DNA of 16,380 nucleotides. Source: Bacillota bacterium (GTDB taxonomy: Bacteria > Bacillota > UBA4882 > UBA8346). The notes under the pieces are model-generated. The model saw only the letters and a program-made list of their open reading frames with translations. It ran no database searches and was not told the DNA's origin. The DNA is taken from positions 1 through 16,380 of the forward strand of contig JAEZJQ010000086.1 of the NCBI GenBank assembly GCA_023436305.1. The letters are read 5' to 3'. This document shows, one piece after another, positions 1 to 8,178 of this stretch (positions are counted from its first letter, which is position 1; every line of letters starts with the position of its first letter). The translations under genes were made by a program, and so were the position numbers.

Positions 1-29
1 TTGGCTTTCGCCGCCGCCTTTAATATATT
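1..29 (+). promoter_or_regulatory. Possible sigma-A promoter for the small gene at 141
   Basis: A TTGGCT box at 1-6 is separated by 17 bases from TATATT at 24-29, which matches the vegetative -35/-10 pattern at 4 of 6 and 5 of 6 positions. It lies about 110 bases before the first start codon, leaving a fairly long 5' leader. The match is modest and sits on the window edge, so further upstream elements cannot be judged. Confidence 0.25.
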
Positions 30-68
30 ACCCTCGCAGACCGGGGGAATATTCGGAGGATAATTTCC

Positions 69-92
69 GTGGAAGCTAATTTGTACCAGTAG
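69..92 (+). other. Possible 7-codon leader mini-ORF
   Basis: A GGAGGA box at 55-60 lies 8 bases before a GTG at 69, which opens a 7-codon frame (read as MEANLYQ) ending in TAG at 90-92. The spacing is ideal for initiation and the frame sits in the leader of the small gene that follows. No run of a single regulatory amino acid codon and no clear alternative hairpins were seen, so a role in attenuation is only a possibility and chance is quite likely. Confidence 0.18.
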
Positions 93-140
93 GGTTATGG
101 CTTTAAAACCGGCATACTATCTTTAAAGGAGTGAATGAAA

Positions 141-326
141 ATGGGCGAACAGGTTGTTCCCGGCGATATCGGTAAAGAGGTCGGTGTCCGGGGGGATTTA
201 CGAAAAGGCCATCCCAAACCCCGGGAGATAAAATCCCAGGAACCGCAATTGGAAAAAGGGGTCGGTCACGGTACGGATAAAGCCGTGAAGCTTGCGATGA
301 GCCGGAAAGTACGGGGTGAAGATTAA
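141..326 (+). CDS. Small charged hypothetical protein (61 aa)
   Basis: I do not recognise this protein. It is hydrophilic, rich in Lys, Arg, Glu, Asp and Gly, and has no Cys, Phe, Trp or Tyr at all. There is no signal peptide or membrane segment, so it is probably a cytosolic, largely disordered small protein, perhaps nucleic-acid binding (inference only). The gene looks real because an AAAGGAG box at 125-131 lies 9 bases before the ATG at 141 and a strong intrinsic terminator overlaps the stop codon. An in-frame ATG two codons earlier, at 135, would give 63 residues but is only 3 bases from the ribosome binding site, so 141 is preferred. It appears to be a single-gene transcript, separate from the transporter downstream. 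Confidence 0.55.
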   Translation: MGEQVVPGDIGKEVGVRGDLRKGHPKPREIKSQEPQLEKGVGHGTDKAVKLAMSRKVRGED

Positions 327-357
327 GGCTGGAGAGATCCAGCCTTTTGTTATTTAT
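325..357 (+). terminator. Rho-independent terminator of the small gene
   Basis: A perfect 9-bp stem pairs 325-333 (AAGGCTGGA) with 338-346 (TCCAGCCTT) around a GAGA tetraloop (GNRA type), followed by the T-rich run TTGTTATTTATT. The stem begins inside the TAA stop of the small gene. It should isolate that gene from the transporter. Confidence 0.85.
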
Positions 358-379
358 TCGTTAAACTTCTAAAAGTGGC

Positions 380-408
380 TTGAAGATGGGGTGAAAAAGT
401 AGTATAAA
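380..408 (+). promoter_or_regulatory. Sigma-A type promoter for the MFS transporter
   Basis: TTGAAG at 380-385 and TATAAA at 403-408 are separated by exactly 17 bases, a close match to the vegetative consensus. Transcription would start near 415, giving a leader of roughly 55 bases before the ATG at 472. It lies after the terminator at 325-357, as expected for a new transcription unit. Confidence 0.6.
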
Positions 409-471
409 TAGATTCGTATTAATGTAAGTGATACGCCATATGCTACGGAGATTCATAAAGGAGATGACAGC

Positions 472-1710
472 ATGCGCAGATGGTGGTCCGGATTGAGTCG
501 GGAATACAAACTACTCTTGTTAAGCTGGTTGTTTTTCGGAATGACCAGCGGTATTTATGATCCGATTTTTAATAATTATTTGAATGAAGTATTTCATATC
601 TCGGCCAAAGTCCGGGGTTTTCTAGAATTCCCCAGGGAATTTCCGGGGTTTACGGTGGCGCTGGTCTCCGGGCTGTTGATGTTTATGGCCGATGTGCGGA
701 TCTTTGCCATGGCCATCAGCCTGGTGGGTGTGGGCTTGTTCGGGCAATCATTTTCCAATTGGGGCGGGCAGCCGCATATGGGATGGATGATCGGCAGCAT
801 GCTCATTTGGAGTGTGGGGACTCATCTATATCTCCCGCTATCTTCCAGTGTTTCGGTGAATCTGTCACCCAAGGATAATGTGGGCCGGAGCCTGGGGCTT
901 CTGAACGGAGTGAATACCGCCGCTTATATCATCGGGCTTGCTTTGGTATATGTAGTGATGAACCGGTGGCATTTTCATTATAACACCATGTTCCGGCTGG
1001 GGATGGTCTGTGCGTTCATCGCCGCCGGGTGCGTATTTTTGATTAAAGTAACCGGCGGCCGGAAACCAAGCCGGCCCCAATTGCGCCTGGTTTTTCGGAA
1101 AGAGTATTCTTTGTTTTACGGATTGTCGGTTTTATACGGGGCTCGCAAACAAGTGTTTTTGACGTTCGCCCCCTGGGTGTTGATTAAGATTTACGGACAA
1201 AATGAAACTACATTTGTGGCGCTACTATTCATCGCTTCGCTCATCGGCATCGTTTTTAAGCCTTGGCTGGGCCGAATGATTGATAAGGTCGGAGAACGCC
1301 GGATCTTGATGGGAGAGGCTTTGAGTTTGATCCTGGTCTGTCTGGGTTATGGCTTCGCTGGTTATTTGGGCCTGGGTAAATATGCCATTTATCTGGTTTA
1401 TACCTGTTTTATCTGTGATCAGGTACTCTTTGCGGTTTCCATGGCCCGCACCACCTACCTGCATAAACGGTTGGTTTGTGAATCGGACTTTACGCCAACC
1501 CTTTCACTGGGAGTCTCCATCGATCATATCGTTTCAATGTCGATTCCGGCCTTGGGTGGAATGCTCTGGGAGTGTTTCGGTTTTGAGGCCATCTTTGCCA
1601 TGGCGGCATGTATCGCGTTAGTGAATCTTTGGGCTGCCGGAAAAGTGAAAGAACCGCCGGTTAACGCCCCAAAAGAGGTGTCAGACCCGCTGCCGCCGGC
1701 ATCCATTTGA
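472..1710 (+). CDS. Major facilitator superfamily (MFS) transporter
   Basis: This is a 412-residue polytopic membrane protein of the length and hydrophobic pattern expected for a 12-helix MFS permease. The first helix is near residues 12-29, and the polar central loop is around 195-212 (GGRKPSRPQ). The clearest family mark is the second-half loop motif at about 266-277 (GRMIDKVGERR), matching the GxxxDxxGxR pattern after helix 8. The first-half equivalent is degenerate (FPREFPGF at 53-60, then MADVR). MFS proteins move small solutes or drugs across the cytoplasmic membrane by secondary transport; the substrate cannot be told from sequence, and efflux or uptake are both open. The ATG at 472 is supported by AAAGGAG at 457-463, 8 bases upstream. 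The gene is probably monocistronic, with its own promoter and hairpins behind it. Confidence 0.85.
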   Translation: MRRWWSGLSREYKLLLLSWLFFGMTSGIYDPIFNNYLNEVFHISAKVRGFLEFPREFPGFTVALVSGLLMFMADVRIFAMAISLVGVGLFGQSFSNWGGQPHMGWMIGSMLIWSVGTHLYLPLSSSVSVNLSPKDNVGRSLGLLNGVNTAAYIIGLALVYVVMNRWHFHYNTMFRLGMVCAFIAAGCVFLIKVTGGRKPSRPQLRLVFRKEYSLFYGLSVLYGARKQVFLTFAPWVLIKIYGQNETTFVALLFIASLIGIVFKPWLGRMIDKVGERRILMGEALSLILVCLGYGFAGYLGLGKYAIYLVYTCFICDQVLFAVSMARTTYLHKRLVCESDFTPTLSLGVSIDHIVSMSIPALGGMLWECFGFEAIFAMAACIALVNLWAAGKVKEPPVNAPKEVSDPLPPASI

Positions 1711-1711
1711 G

Positions 1712-1747
1712 TTGACCGGAACTTTTTACCGGTTAATATCTTAATTT
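1712..1747 (+). terminator. Likely terminator after the transporter
   Basis: TTGACCGG at 1712-1719 pairs with CCGGTTAA at 1729-1736 (8 bp, one G-U) around a 9-base loop, starting right after the TGA stop. The following TATCTTAATTTT is only moderately T-rich, so termination may be partial. Confidence 0.45.
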
Positions 1748-1805
1748 TCAACTCCTATTAGCAGGAAAACAAAGCGTGAATCAGGAATTCTTTTGAAATG
1801 ATGGA

Positions 1806-1840
1806 GGGGCTGTCCCAATTTTAGACAGCCTCATTACTTA
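1806..1840 (+). terminator. Hairpin upstream of pcrA (terminator or leader structure)
   Basis: GGCTGTC at 1808-1814 pairs with GACAGCC at 1824-1830 around the loop CCAATTTTA, with two further pairs (one G-U) outside it. TCATTACTTATT follows. It ends only about 12 bases before the pcrA ribosome binding site, so it could be a second terminator for the transporter, a leader hairpin of the pcrA transcript, or the remnant of a mobile-element end, since GGGGCTGTCCCAA is a sequence often met at insertion-sequence ends in Firmicutes (recollection, not checked). Confidence 0.4.
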
Positions 1841-1854
1841 TTGGAGTGATGGGA

Positions 1855-4059
1855 ATGGATATCTTAACCAATTTAAATGATCCGCAACACGAGGCGGTCG
1901 CTCATACCGAAGGGCCGCTTCTTATTTTAGCCGGGGCCGGCTCGGGAAAGACCCGGGTATTGACCCACCGGATCGCCAATCTTTTAACCCGTGGGGTGGA
2001 ACCCTGGCGGATTCTGGCGGTGACTTTTACCAACAAAGCCGCCCAGGAGATGCGGGAACGGGTTGGAACATTGATCGGTCCCGCTTCGAACAAACTTTGG
2101 GTTTCCACGTTTCATACCGCTTGTGTGCGGATTTTGCGACAAGAGATCGACGCTTTGGGCTATGATAAGAACTTTGTCATCTTTGATAGCCAGGATCAGC
2201 AGACGCTTATTAAAAACATTCTGAAAGAAATGAATCTAAGCGATAAAAACTATCATCCCAAGGCGTTGGCCGGGGCTATCTCCACTGCAAAAAACGAGTT
2301 GCTGGGACCGGCGGACTATCAGCGCAAAGCGGCCGATTTCTGGAGCAATACGGTGGCCGAGGTCTATCAGGTGTATCAAAAAAAATTACAGTCCAATAAT
2401 GGCCTGGATTTTGATGATCTAATCATGAATACTGTGAATCTGTTCCGGAAATTTCCCGAGGTTTTGGATAAATATCAGGAACGCTTCCGTTACATTATGA
2501 TTGATGAGTATCAGGACACCAATCACGCCCAATATGTCCTGGTCAACTTACTGGCGGCTAAATACCGGAATCTTTGCGTGGTGGGCGATGACGACCAGTC
2601 CATCTATAGCTTCCGCAGCGCCGATATCCGCAATATTTTGGAGTTCGAGCGGGACTTTCCGGAGGTTACGGTGATTAAACTGGAGCAGAATTACCGTTCC
2701 ACCAAAAATATTTTAGAGGCCGCCAATGAGGTGATTAAAAACAACCGGGGCCGGAAATCCAAACGGCTCTGGACCGAAAACCGGGAGGGAGACAAGCTCC
2801 GGTTGTACCCGGCGGTGGATGAACGGGATGAAGCCCGTTTTGTAGTGGATGAGATCCGGCGTTTGATGGCAACCGAAGGGCGGAAGCCCAATGACTTCGC
2901 CCTGCTCTACCGGACTAACGCCCAGTCCCGCAGTTTTGAGGAAATTATGATCCAATACGGCATGCCCTACCGGGTGATCGGTGGGTTCCGGTTCTATGAA
3001 CGAAAAGAAATCAAGGATGTTCTATCTTATCTGCGCCTGGTATATAATCCCCAGGATAAGGTTAGCCTGTCCCGGATTATCAATATCCCCAAACGGGGGA
3101 TCGGGGAAGCAAGCTTTGAACGCTTTTTGTTTTTTCTGGAGGATAACAATTATACCATCCTGGAGGGTTTTGCAAACTTAACTGCCATTCCCAGCCTGAC
3201 CACCCGCGCCATTAAACCCCTACAGGAATTTCAGCGGCTTTTGGAAGGATGGCTCAAGGCCAAGGATCATAAATCGGTCACCGAATTAACCGAATTGATT
3301 TTGAAAGAAAGCGGATATTTGCAGGAGTTGCGCAATGAAGGGACCATTGAGGCCCAGGGACGACTGGAGAACTTGGAGGAATTTTTGGCGTTGACGGTTG
3401 AATTCGAAAAAAACAGTGATGATCGCAGTTTGGCCGCTTTTCTGGAGACCGTGGCCCTGGTGGCGGATGTGGATGATTACCAGGCGGAGGCTGATTCGGT
3501 AGTGTTGATGACCCTGCACTCGGCCAAGGGGCTTGAATTTCCAGTAGTTTTTCTGGTGGGATTCGAGGAAGGGCTGTTCCCTCATAACCGGTCATTGATG
3601 GAACCCAAGGAACTGGAAGAAGAACGCCGTCTTTGCTATGTGGGAATCACCCGCGCCAAACAATTGTTGTATATTACTTACGCCAATCTACGGACCATTT
3701 ATGGGAGTTGTAACTCCTCGATGCCATCCCGCTTCTTAATGGAATTGCCAAAAGAGACGATAATTAATTTGAAAGCTACTTTAACCGAAAATCATCAGCG
3801 AACATTCGCCGCTTCAAGTCCTAACAAAGAACGGCGGGAGATCCGTGGAGGCGGAAGCGCCACCGGGAGAAATGAAACGCGCAAAAGCGATCCCGACTCC
3901 ATCCGCCCGGGATGCAAGGTGAATCATCCTAAATGGGGTGTGGGCACCGTGGTTTCCAAGGAAGGGTCCGGCGCCGACGCCCAAGTGAAAGTGGCTTTTG
4001 CCGGGCTTGGGATTAAGTCGCTGATTCTGGGATACGCGAATTTGGAGAGGATTGAATAA
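1855..4059 (+). CDS. pcrA: ATP-dependent DNA helicase PcrA (UvrD/Rep family)
   Basis: PcrA is an SF1A 3'-5' DNA helicase that acts in nucleotide excision repair, clears RecA and transcription complexes from DNA, and supports plasmid rolling-circle replication. All the family motifs are visible. The Q-motif Gln is at 11, Walker A GAGSGKT at 27-33 (Lys32), motif Ia is TFTNKAA, Walker B DEYQD at 217-221, motif III GDDDQSIYSFR, motif IV QNYRST, motif V TLHSAKGLEFP near 555, and motif VI YVGITRAK at 595-602 (Arg600). The tail from about 685 (PGCKVNHPKWGVGTVV) is the Tudor-like segment that in Gram-positive PcrA binds RNA polymerase. At 734 residues it is close to the usual 720-740. The ATG at 1855 is preferred because GGAG at 1843-1846 lies 8 bases away; GTG 1846 and ATG 1849 overlap or crowd that site. 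It leads a probable operon with the two amidases, a 31-base gap separating it from the first. Confidence 0.97.
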   Translation: MDILTNLNDPQHEAVAHTEGPLLILAGAGSGKTRVLTHRIANLLTRGVEPWRILAVTFTNKAAQEMRERVGTLIGPASNKLWVSTFHTACVRILRQEIDALGYDKNFVIFDSQDQQTLIKNILKEMNLSDKNYHPKALAGAISTAKNELLGPADYQRKAADFWSNTVAEVYQVYQKKLQSNNGLDFDDLIMNTVNLFRKFPEVLDKYQERFRYIMIDEYQDTNHAQYVLVNLLAAKYRNLCVVGDDDQSIYSFRSADIRNILEFERDFPEVTVIKLEQNYRSTKNILEAANEVIKNNRGRKSKRLWTENREGDKLRLYPAVDERDEARFVVDEIRRLMATEGRKPNDFALLYRTNAQSRSFEEIMIQYGMPYRVIGGFRFYERKEIKDVLSYLRLVYNPQDKVSLSRIINIPKRGIGEASFERFLFFLEDNNYTILEGFANLTAIPSLTTRAIKPLQEFQRLLEGWLKAKDHKSVTELTELILKESGYLQELRNEGTIEAQGRLENLEEFLALTVEFEKNSDDRSLAAFLETVALVADVDDYQAEADSVVLMTLHSAKGLEFPVVFLVGFEEGLFPHNRSLMEPKELEEERRLCYVGITRAKQLLYITYANLRTIYGSCNSSMPSRFLMELPKETIINLKATLTENHQRTFAASSPNKERREIRGGGSATGRNETRKSDPDSIRPGCKVNHPKWGVGTVVSKEGSGADAQVKVAFAGLGIKSLILGYANLERIE

Positions 4060-4090
4060 TCCGCAACTACATTAATAGAGGAGTAAAGCT

Positions 4091-6016
4091 TTGAAGTGGA
4101 AAAGAGTCTGCCTGTTTTTGGCTCTGTTTATATGGTTAACACCGGCGGTTGAGGCGGCGGAATATAAACCGGTCGAAGTCAGTTTCGGGAATAAAGTGAT
4201 TGACCCGCAGGTGAAGGCTTTGGAAAAAGGCGGGGTAAAATATATCAATCTGCCGTTCCTTAATATCTATCTGCATATTATCAGCAAATGGGATCCGGAC
4301 AGCGGCGGCATTCAGTTACGTTTTGGGAAATCAGATTACATCTTGGCCGAGGATAATATTCGATACACTGAGGCTGGTGCTGAGAAACAACTCCCCGCCG
4401 CTCCGTTTCAGAAGGATGATCAGATCTGGTTCCCGGTGGCTTTTTTAGAGAAATTGGGGGTGTCCGTCCAAAGCGGCAAAGCCGGTGAACTGAAGCTGGA
4501 CTGGGCGGAAAATTACCTGTTAGGGATCGAAACGATTACATATCAAAACCGGCCGGCGTTTTTACTCTTGGGCTCCAAAACAATGGCGGTCAAGGAAAGC
4601 AATTTATTGGTCAATCCTGACCGGCTAATGATTGATTTTATCAACCTGAAGCTTCATCCGGCTTTTGACTCCCAAATCAGCGGGGATAAGATTGTGAAAA
4701 CCATCCGGGCGGGAGAGCGGGATAAAACCAATTTGCGGCTGGTATTTGACTTGCGCAAGCTGACGGGGTACAAAATCATTCAAAATCCCGGCGCCGCGCG
4801 TGGGGAGGAAGGCCAGCAATTGGTTTTGATCTTTAACGGATTGGTTGAGGATCTGCAGTTTATTCAAAAAGGAACGGCCCGCCAAGTCCGGATTCAAACA
4901 TCACTCCCCACCGGATACCGGATGACCACGGTGAAAGAGCCTAACCGGTTGTTCATTGACTTGGAGGGGGCGACTCTGGGTACCGGGAAAACCCTGATCA
5001 AGGGAGATGGCACATGGGTCAGTTCGATTCGCATCGCCCAGTTCGATTCGTGGACGGTCCGGGTGGTGTTGGATCTGGTGGATCAGAGTCCCTGTTATGT
5101 GATTCAGGCCCCGGATAACCCCAACCAATTGGAAGTCAGGACCGTACAGACAATCAATCATATCTCCTGGTCCAATGAATCCAGCGGTAAACTGATCATT
5201 GCCGGGGATAGCGCGTTGGTGGAGACGATTGATAAGTTAAAAAAGCCGGAACAACTCCGGATCGATCTGAATTATTTCCGGTTTGGGCCGGGGCTTCCGG
5301 CGCTGACTTTCAAAAATCCCCTGGTAAAAGCCGTCCGGCTGGTAACACTCACTGAGACCAAAGCCCGGGTTGAAGTTGATTTAAGCGATCACGTACTTTA
5401 CCGGGTGGAATTTTCGGATGATCACCGGCGGATGGTGATTCATTTTCAGACATCGGTATTATTAAAAAAGACCCTGGTCCTGGATGCCGGGCATGGGGGG
5501 GTGGACCCCGGAACCTGCGGAGCTCAGGGAACCCGTGAAAAGGATTTTACTCTGGATATGGTGTTTCGTTTGAAAGAATTGCTGGAAGACGCGGGGGCTT
5601 TTGTCTTTTTAACCCGGAGTGATGATTCTTACATTGGGTTGTTCGAACGGCCGCAGATAGCCAATTATCTCAAGGCGGATCTGTTTATCAGCATTCATTG
5701 TAACAGTTACACCAATGATCGGAATATTCACGGGGTGGAGATTTATTATTGGCCTCATGCCTATGGGCCGAAAAACGCCGGGAAAACGGTGGCGGATCAT
5801 GTGATGACTTATTTGATACAGGATACCCGGCTTGAGAACCGCGGGATTCGAATCAATAATTACGCGGTGCTGGTAGAGACGCAGATGCCGGGAATTTTGG
5901 TGGAACTCGGATATTTGTCGAATTACGCGGAAGAAACCATGTTGAATCAGACTGAATTTAGGGAAACCGCTTCCCGGAATATCTTTCAGGGCATTATCGC
6001 CTATTATCAAAAATAA
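4091..6016 (+). CDS. Secreted N-acetylmuramoyl-L-alanine amidase with AMIN domains (copy 1)
   Basis: This enzyme cleaves the amide bond between N-acetylmuramic acid and L-alanine in peptidoglycan, acting outside the membrane. An N-terminal signal peptide (KWKR, hydrophobic core, cleavage near residue 22 after VEA) is followed by a copper-amine-oxidase-N-like domain (about 26-150). Two or three AMIN-type beta domains follow (about 160-235, 255-355 and a weaker one 365-455), which bind wall polymers. The Amidase_3 catalytic domain occupies 460-640. Its zinc ligands His468 (AGHGG), Glu483 (GTREKD) and His536 (SIHCNS), and the catalytic Glu605 (VELGYLSN), are all present, so it should be active. 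The start is TTG at 4091, with AGAGGAG at 4077-4083 seven bases before it. It follows pcrA closely and precedes a paralogue. In sporulating or dividing relatives such enzymes act in cell separation, spore or cortex processing; which applies here is unknown. Confidence 0.93.
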   Translation: MKWKRVCLFLALFIWLTPAVEAAEYKPVEVSFGNKVIDPQVKALEKGGVKYINLPFLNIYLHIISKWDPDSGGIQLRFGKSDYILAEDNIRYTEAGAEKQLPAAPFQKDDQIWFPVAFLEKLGVSVQSGKAGELKLDWAENYLLGIETITYQNRPAFLLLGSKTMAVKESNLLVNPDRLMIDFINLKLHPAFDSQISGDKIVKTIRAGERDKTNLRLVFDLRKLTGYKIIQNPGAARGEEGQQLVLIFNGLVEDLQFIQKGTARQVRIQTSLPTGYRMTTVKEPNRLFIDLEGATLGTGKTLIKGDGTWVSSIRIAQFDSWTVRVVLDLVDQSPCYVIQAPDNPNQLEVRTVQTINHISWSNESSGKLIIAGDSALVETIDKLKKPEQLRIDLNYFRFGPGLPALTFKNPLVKAVRLVTLTETKARVEVDLSDHVLYRVEFSDDHRRMVIHFQTSVLLKKTLVLDAGHGGVDPGTCGAQGTREKDFTLDMVFRLKELLEDAGAFVFLTRSDDSYIGLFERPQIANYLKADLFISIHCNSYTNDRNIHGVEIYYWPHAYGPKNAGKTVADHVMTYLIQDTRLENRGIRINNYAVLVETQMPGILVELGYLSNYAEETMLNQTEFRETASRNIFQGIIAYYQK

Positions 6017-6091
6017 TTTTTTCCAGGAATACCATTAAGCAGGAACGAAACTTTTTCAATCGAATGATGATTTTAAAAAGGAGTGATTCCC

Positions 6092-8101
6092 TTGTACATC
6101 AGAAAACGGCTGATAAACGCGGGTGTACGCGTACTCATCATTTTCCTGGTCTGCGAATTGGTTATGGCCGTATTCTCATCGAATCCGGCCCGGGCTGCCG
6201 GCTCATCCAATGGGATCACCCTTTATTTGAACGGGGAACGGCTATCACCGGAAATCCAGGTTATCAAGAAAAATCAATCCAGTTTTATCAATTTGCCGTT
6301 TCTGACCCAATATTTTCCGATTGTCAGCGATTGGGACACGGAGGAAGGGATTATTCAATTCCGGTTTGGTGAAATGAATTTTCGGATGTATGAAGGACGG
6401 ACCATATATACCGTGAATGGCAGCAAAAGAAGCCTGTCGGTGGCCCCCTTTGAAAAAAACGGCCAATTCTGGATGCCGCTCCAATTCTTATTACGGCTGG
6501 GGCTGGTAGTCAAAAAACAAGATCGGCGAAGTCTTTACCTGGATTGGAGCAAAAACTATTTACTGGGAATTGAATGCACCAAGTACGAGGATTGGCCAGC
6601 CTATCTGTTGGCGGGAACCAAAAAACTGTCTATCAAAAGTTCCACTCTTACCGGACCCAACCGACTGGTCATTGATTTAGCAGGAACAGTAGCCCATTTT
6701 GCCCTGGGACAGATCATCCCAGATAATCTGCTTATCGGGAAAATCCGCTTAACCCAGTTGGCTCCCGATAAACTACGGTTGGTTTTTGAGTTTAAACGGG
6801 ATTGCGGTTTTAAAATCGTTCAAGAACCGGGACATGACCAGCGCGCATACGTGGTATTCAATTATCTGGTGGAAGAGATTGGGGTCCGGGACCATGATGG
6901 AGAACCGAAAGTATTCATTAAAACCTCCCACCCGGCGGTTTACCAAGCGGAGAATTATCAGGACAATAATCGGACGGGTAGCGTAACCGGACTCAATCAA
7001 CTGGTGATCGATCTCAAAGGGGCCTCCTGCGCCGGGAATGCCGGTACAACTCGCGGTGACGGACAGATTATCGGTTCTATTCATACCAGTCAATTGGATC
7101 CGCAAACCGTTCGGATGGTAATGGACATCATATCTCCCGGCCCCTGTTTTGTGGTGCGCTCCACCGATGATCCCAACCGGCTGGAAGTGCGGCCATATCA
7201 GCAAATTTCGGCGATCAATTGGGTGGACACCAATGCGGGGGGCCGGTTAATCATTGAAAGCAACAGTGAAATGGTGGCGACGATTCAGAAACTGTCCGGC
7301 GTCCCGCAACTTCAAATCGAGTTACCCTGCGCCCGGGTTCTGCCGGTGGCCAAGCTGCCCAATATTCAAAATGATCAAGTTAAACGGATCGGGCTGTTTA
7401 CCGATCTCTCCAATACGGCCCGGCTCGTGATCGATCTGGCCTATTACGCCGGGTTTGATGTTACCGCTTCCGCCGACCGGCATAGTTTAATCGTAGGTTT
7501 TAAAAGATCCCCGGTAATTCAAAAAACTATCTTTGTCGATCCCGGTCACGGGGGTGTGGATTTGGGGGCTTGCGGGCGGCAGGGAACCCGGGAGAAAGAC
7601 ATTAACCTGGATGTCAGCATGCGCCTGAAGGAGCTGCTGGAAGGGGCCGGGGCTGCCGTGGTCATGACCCGATCCGAGGATGAATATATCGGTTTATACG
7701 AACGGTCGTTTATGGCCAATTACTGGTTCGCAGACATTTTCGTCAGTGTGCATACCAATAATCAATTCAATTCTTCCATCCAGGGGATTGAGGTCTATCA
7801 TTATCCGGGCCGTTATGAAAGCCGGTTACTAGCGGAGAAAGTTTTGCACGGATTAGGCGACAGTACGGATTTTCGGAAGTTGGGCGTGAAACGAAACGAT
7901 TTCGTGGTTATCCGGGAAACGCAAATGCCAAGTATTTTGGTGGAGTTGGGTTACCTCTCCAATTTTCAGGAGGAATCCATCATCATGACCCCCGATTTTC
8001 GGGAGAAGGCGGCATTGGGGATTTTTCAGGGCATTATCGATTATTTTCAGGGGGACACGGTGGAGTTGATGAAATTTTCCTGGAACCACAGGGTTCATTG
8101 A
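6092..8101 (+). CDS. Secreted N-acetylmuramoyl-L-alanine amidase with AMIN domains (copy 2)
   Basis: This is a paralogue of the preceding gene with the same order: signal peptide (about 1-35, cleavage after PARA), copper-amine-oxidase-N-like domain, AMIN-type repeats, and a C-terminal Amidase_3 domain (about 477-653). Zinc ligands His486, Glu501 and His554 and catalytic Glu618 are all conserved, so it should hydrolyse the muramoyl-L-alanine bond outside the cell. In the first 80 residues of the catalytic domain 51 are identical to copy 1 by hand count; the N-terminal parts are more diverged. It has a 16-residue tail after the domain (ending WNHRVH) that copy 1 lacks. The start is taken as TTG at 6092 because AAAAGGAG at 6076-6083 lies 8 bases upstream; the in-frame GTG at 6083 sits inside that site. 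The 75-base gap from copy 1 shows no terminator, so they are probably co-transcribed. Confidence 0.92.
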   Translation: MYIRKRLINAGVRVLIIFLVCELVMAVFSSNPARAAGSSNGITLYLNGERLSPEIQVIKKNQSSFINLPFLTQYFPIVSDWDTEEGIIQFRFGEMNFRMYEGRTIYTVNGSKRSLSVAPFEKNGQFWMPLQFLLRLGLVVKKQDRRSLYLDWSKNYLLGIECTKYEDWPAYLLAGTKKLSIKSSTLTGPNRLVIDLAGTVAHFALGQIIPDNLLIGKIRLTQLAPDKLRLVFEFKRDCGFKIVQEPGHDQRAYVVFNYLVEEIGVRDHDGEPKVFIKTSHPAVYQAENYQDNNRTGSVTGLNQLVIDLKGASCAGNAGTTRGDGQIIGSIHTSQLDPQTVRMVMDIISPGPCFVVRSTDDPNRLEVRPYQQISAINWVDTNAGGRLIIESNSEMVATIQKLSGVPQLQIELPCARVLPVAKLPNIQNDQVKRIGLFTDLSNTARLVIDLAYYAGFDVTASADRHSLIVGFKRSPVIQKTIFVDPGHGGVDLGACGRQGTREKDINLDVSMRLKELLEGAGAAVVMTRSEDEYIGLYERSFMANYWFADIFVSVHTNNQFNSSIQGIEVYHYPGRYESRLLAEKVLHGLGDSTDFRKLGVKRNDFVVIRETQMPSILVELGYLSNFQEESIIMTPDFREKAALGIFQGIIDYFQGDTVELMKFSWNHRVH

Positions 8102-8149
8102 TTATCTGATTTGTAAATCAATAAGTAGAAACTATAAATTCTTAAGAAA

Positions 8150-8178
8150 CCGGCTTAACTCAGCCGGATTATTTTTTT
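8150..8178 (+). terminator. Rho-independent terminator of the pcrA-amidase operon
   Basis: CCGGCT at 8150-8155 pairs with AGCCGG at 8162-8167 around the loop TAACTC, followed by ATTATTTTTTT. It lies about 50 bases after the second amidase and before the synthase promoter region, so it separates the two transcription units. Confidence 0.85.

Noticed and set aside
1793..1822. TTGAAA as the -35 of a pcrA promoter
   Set aside because: No acceptable -10 lies 16-18 bases downstream; the position falls in the hairpin at 1806-1832.
1846..1854. Earlier pcrA starts (GTG 1846, ATG 1849)
   Set aside because: They overlap or crowd the GGAG box at 1843-1846; ATG 1855 has normal 8-base spacing and gives the usual PcrA N-terminus.
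5609..6010. 133-codon minus-strand frame opposite the first amidase catalytic domain
   Set aside because: It is antisense to the conserved zinc-binding and catalytic region, which fully explains the sequence.
6083..6091. GTG start at 6083 for the second amidase
   Set aside because: The GTG begins inside the AAAAGGAG ribosome site; TTG at 6092 is correctly spaced and starts the signal peptide properly.
6064..6372. 102-codon frame overlapping the start of the second amidase
   Set aside because: It lies in another frame over a gene with clear signal peptide and domain homology, and the product resembles nothing recognisable.
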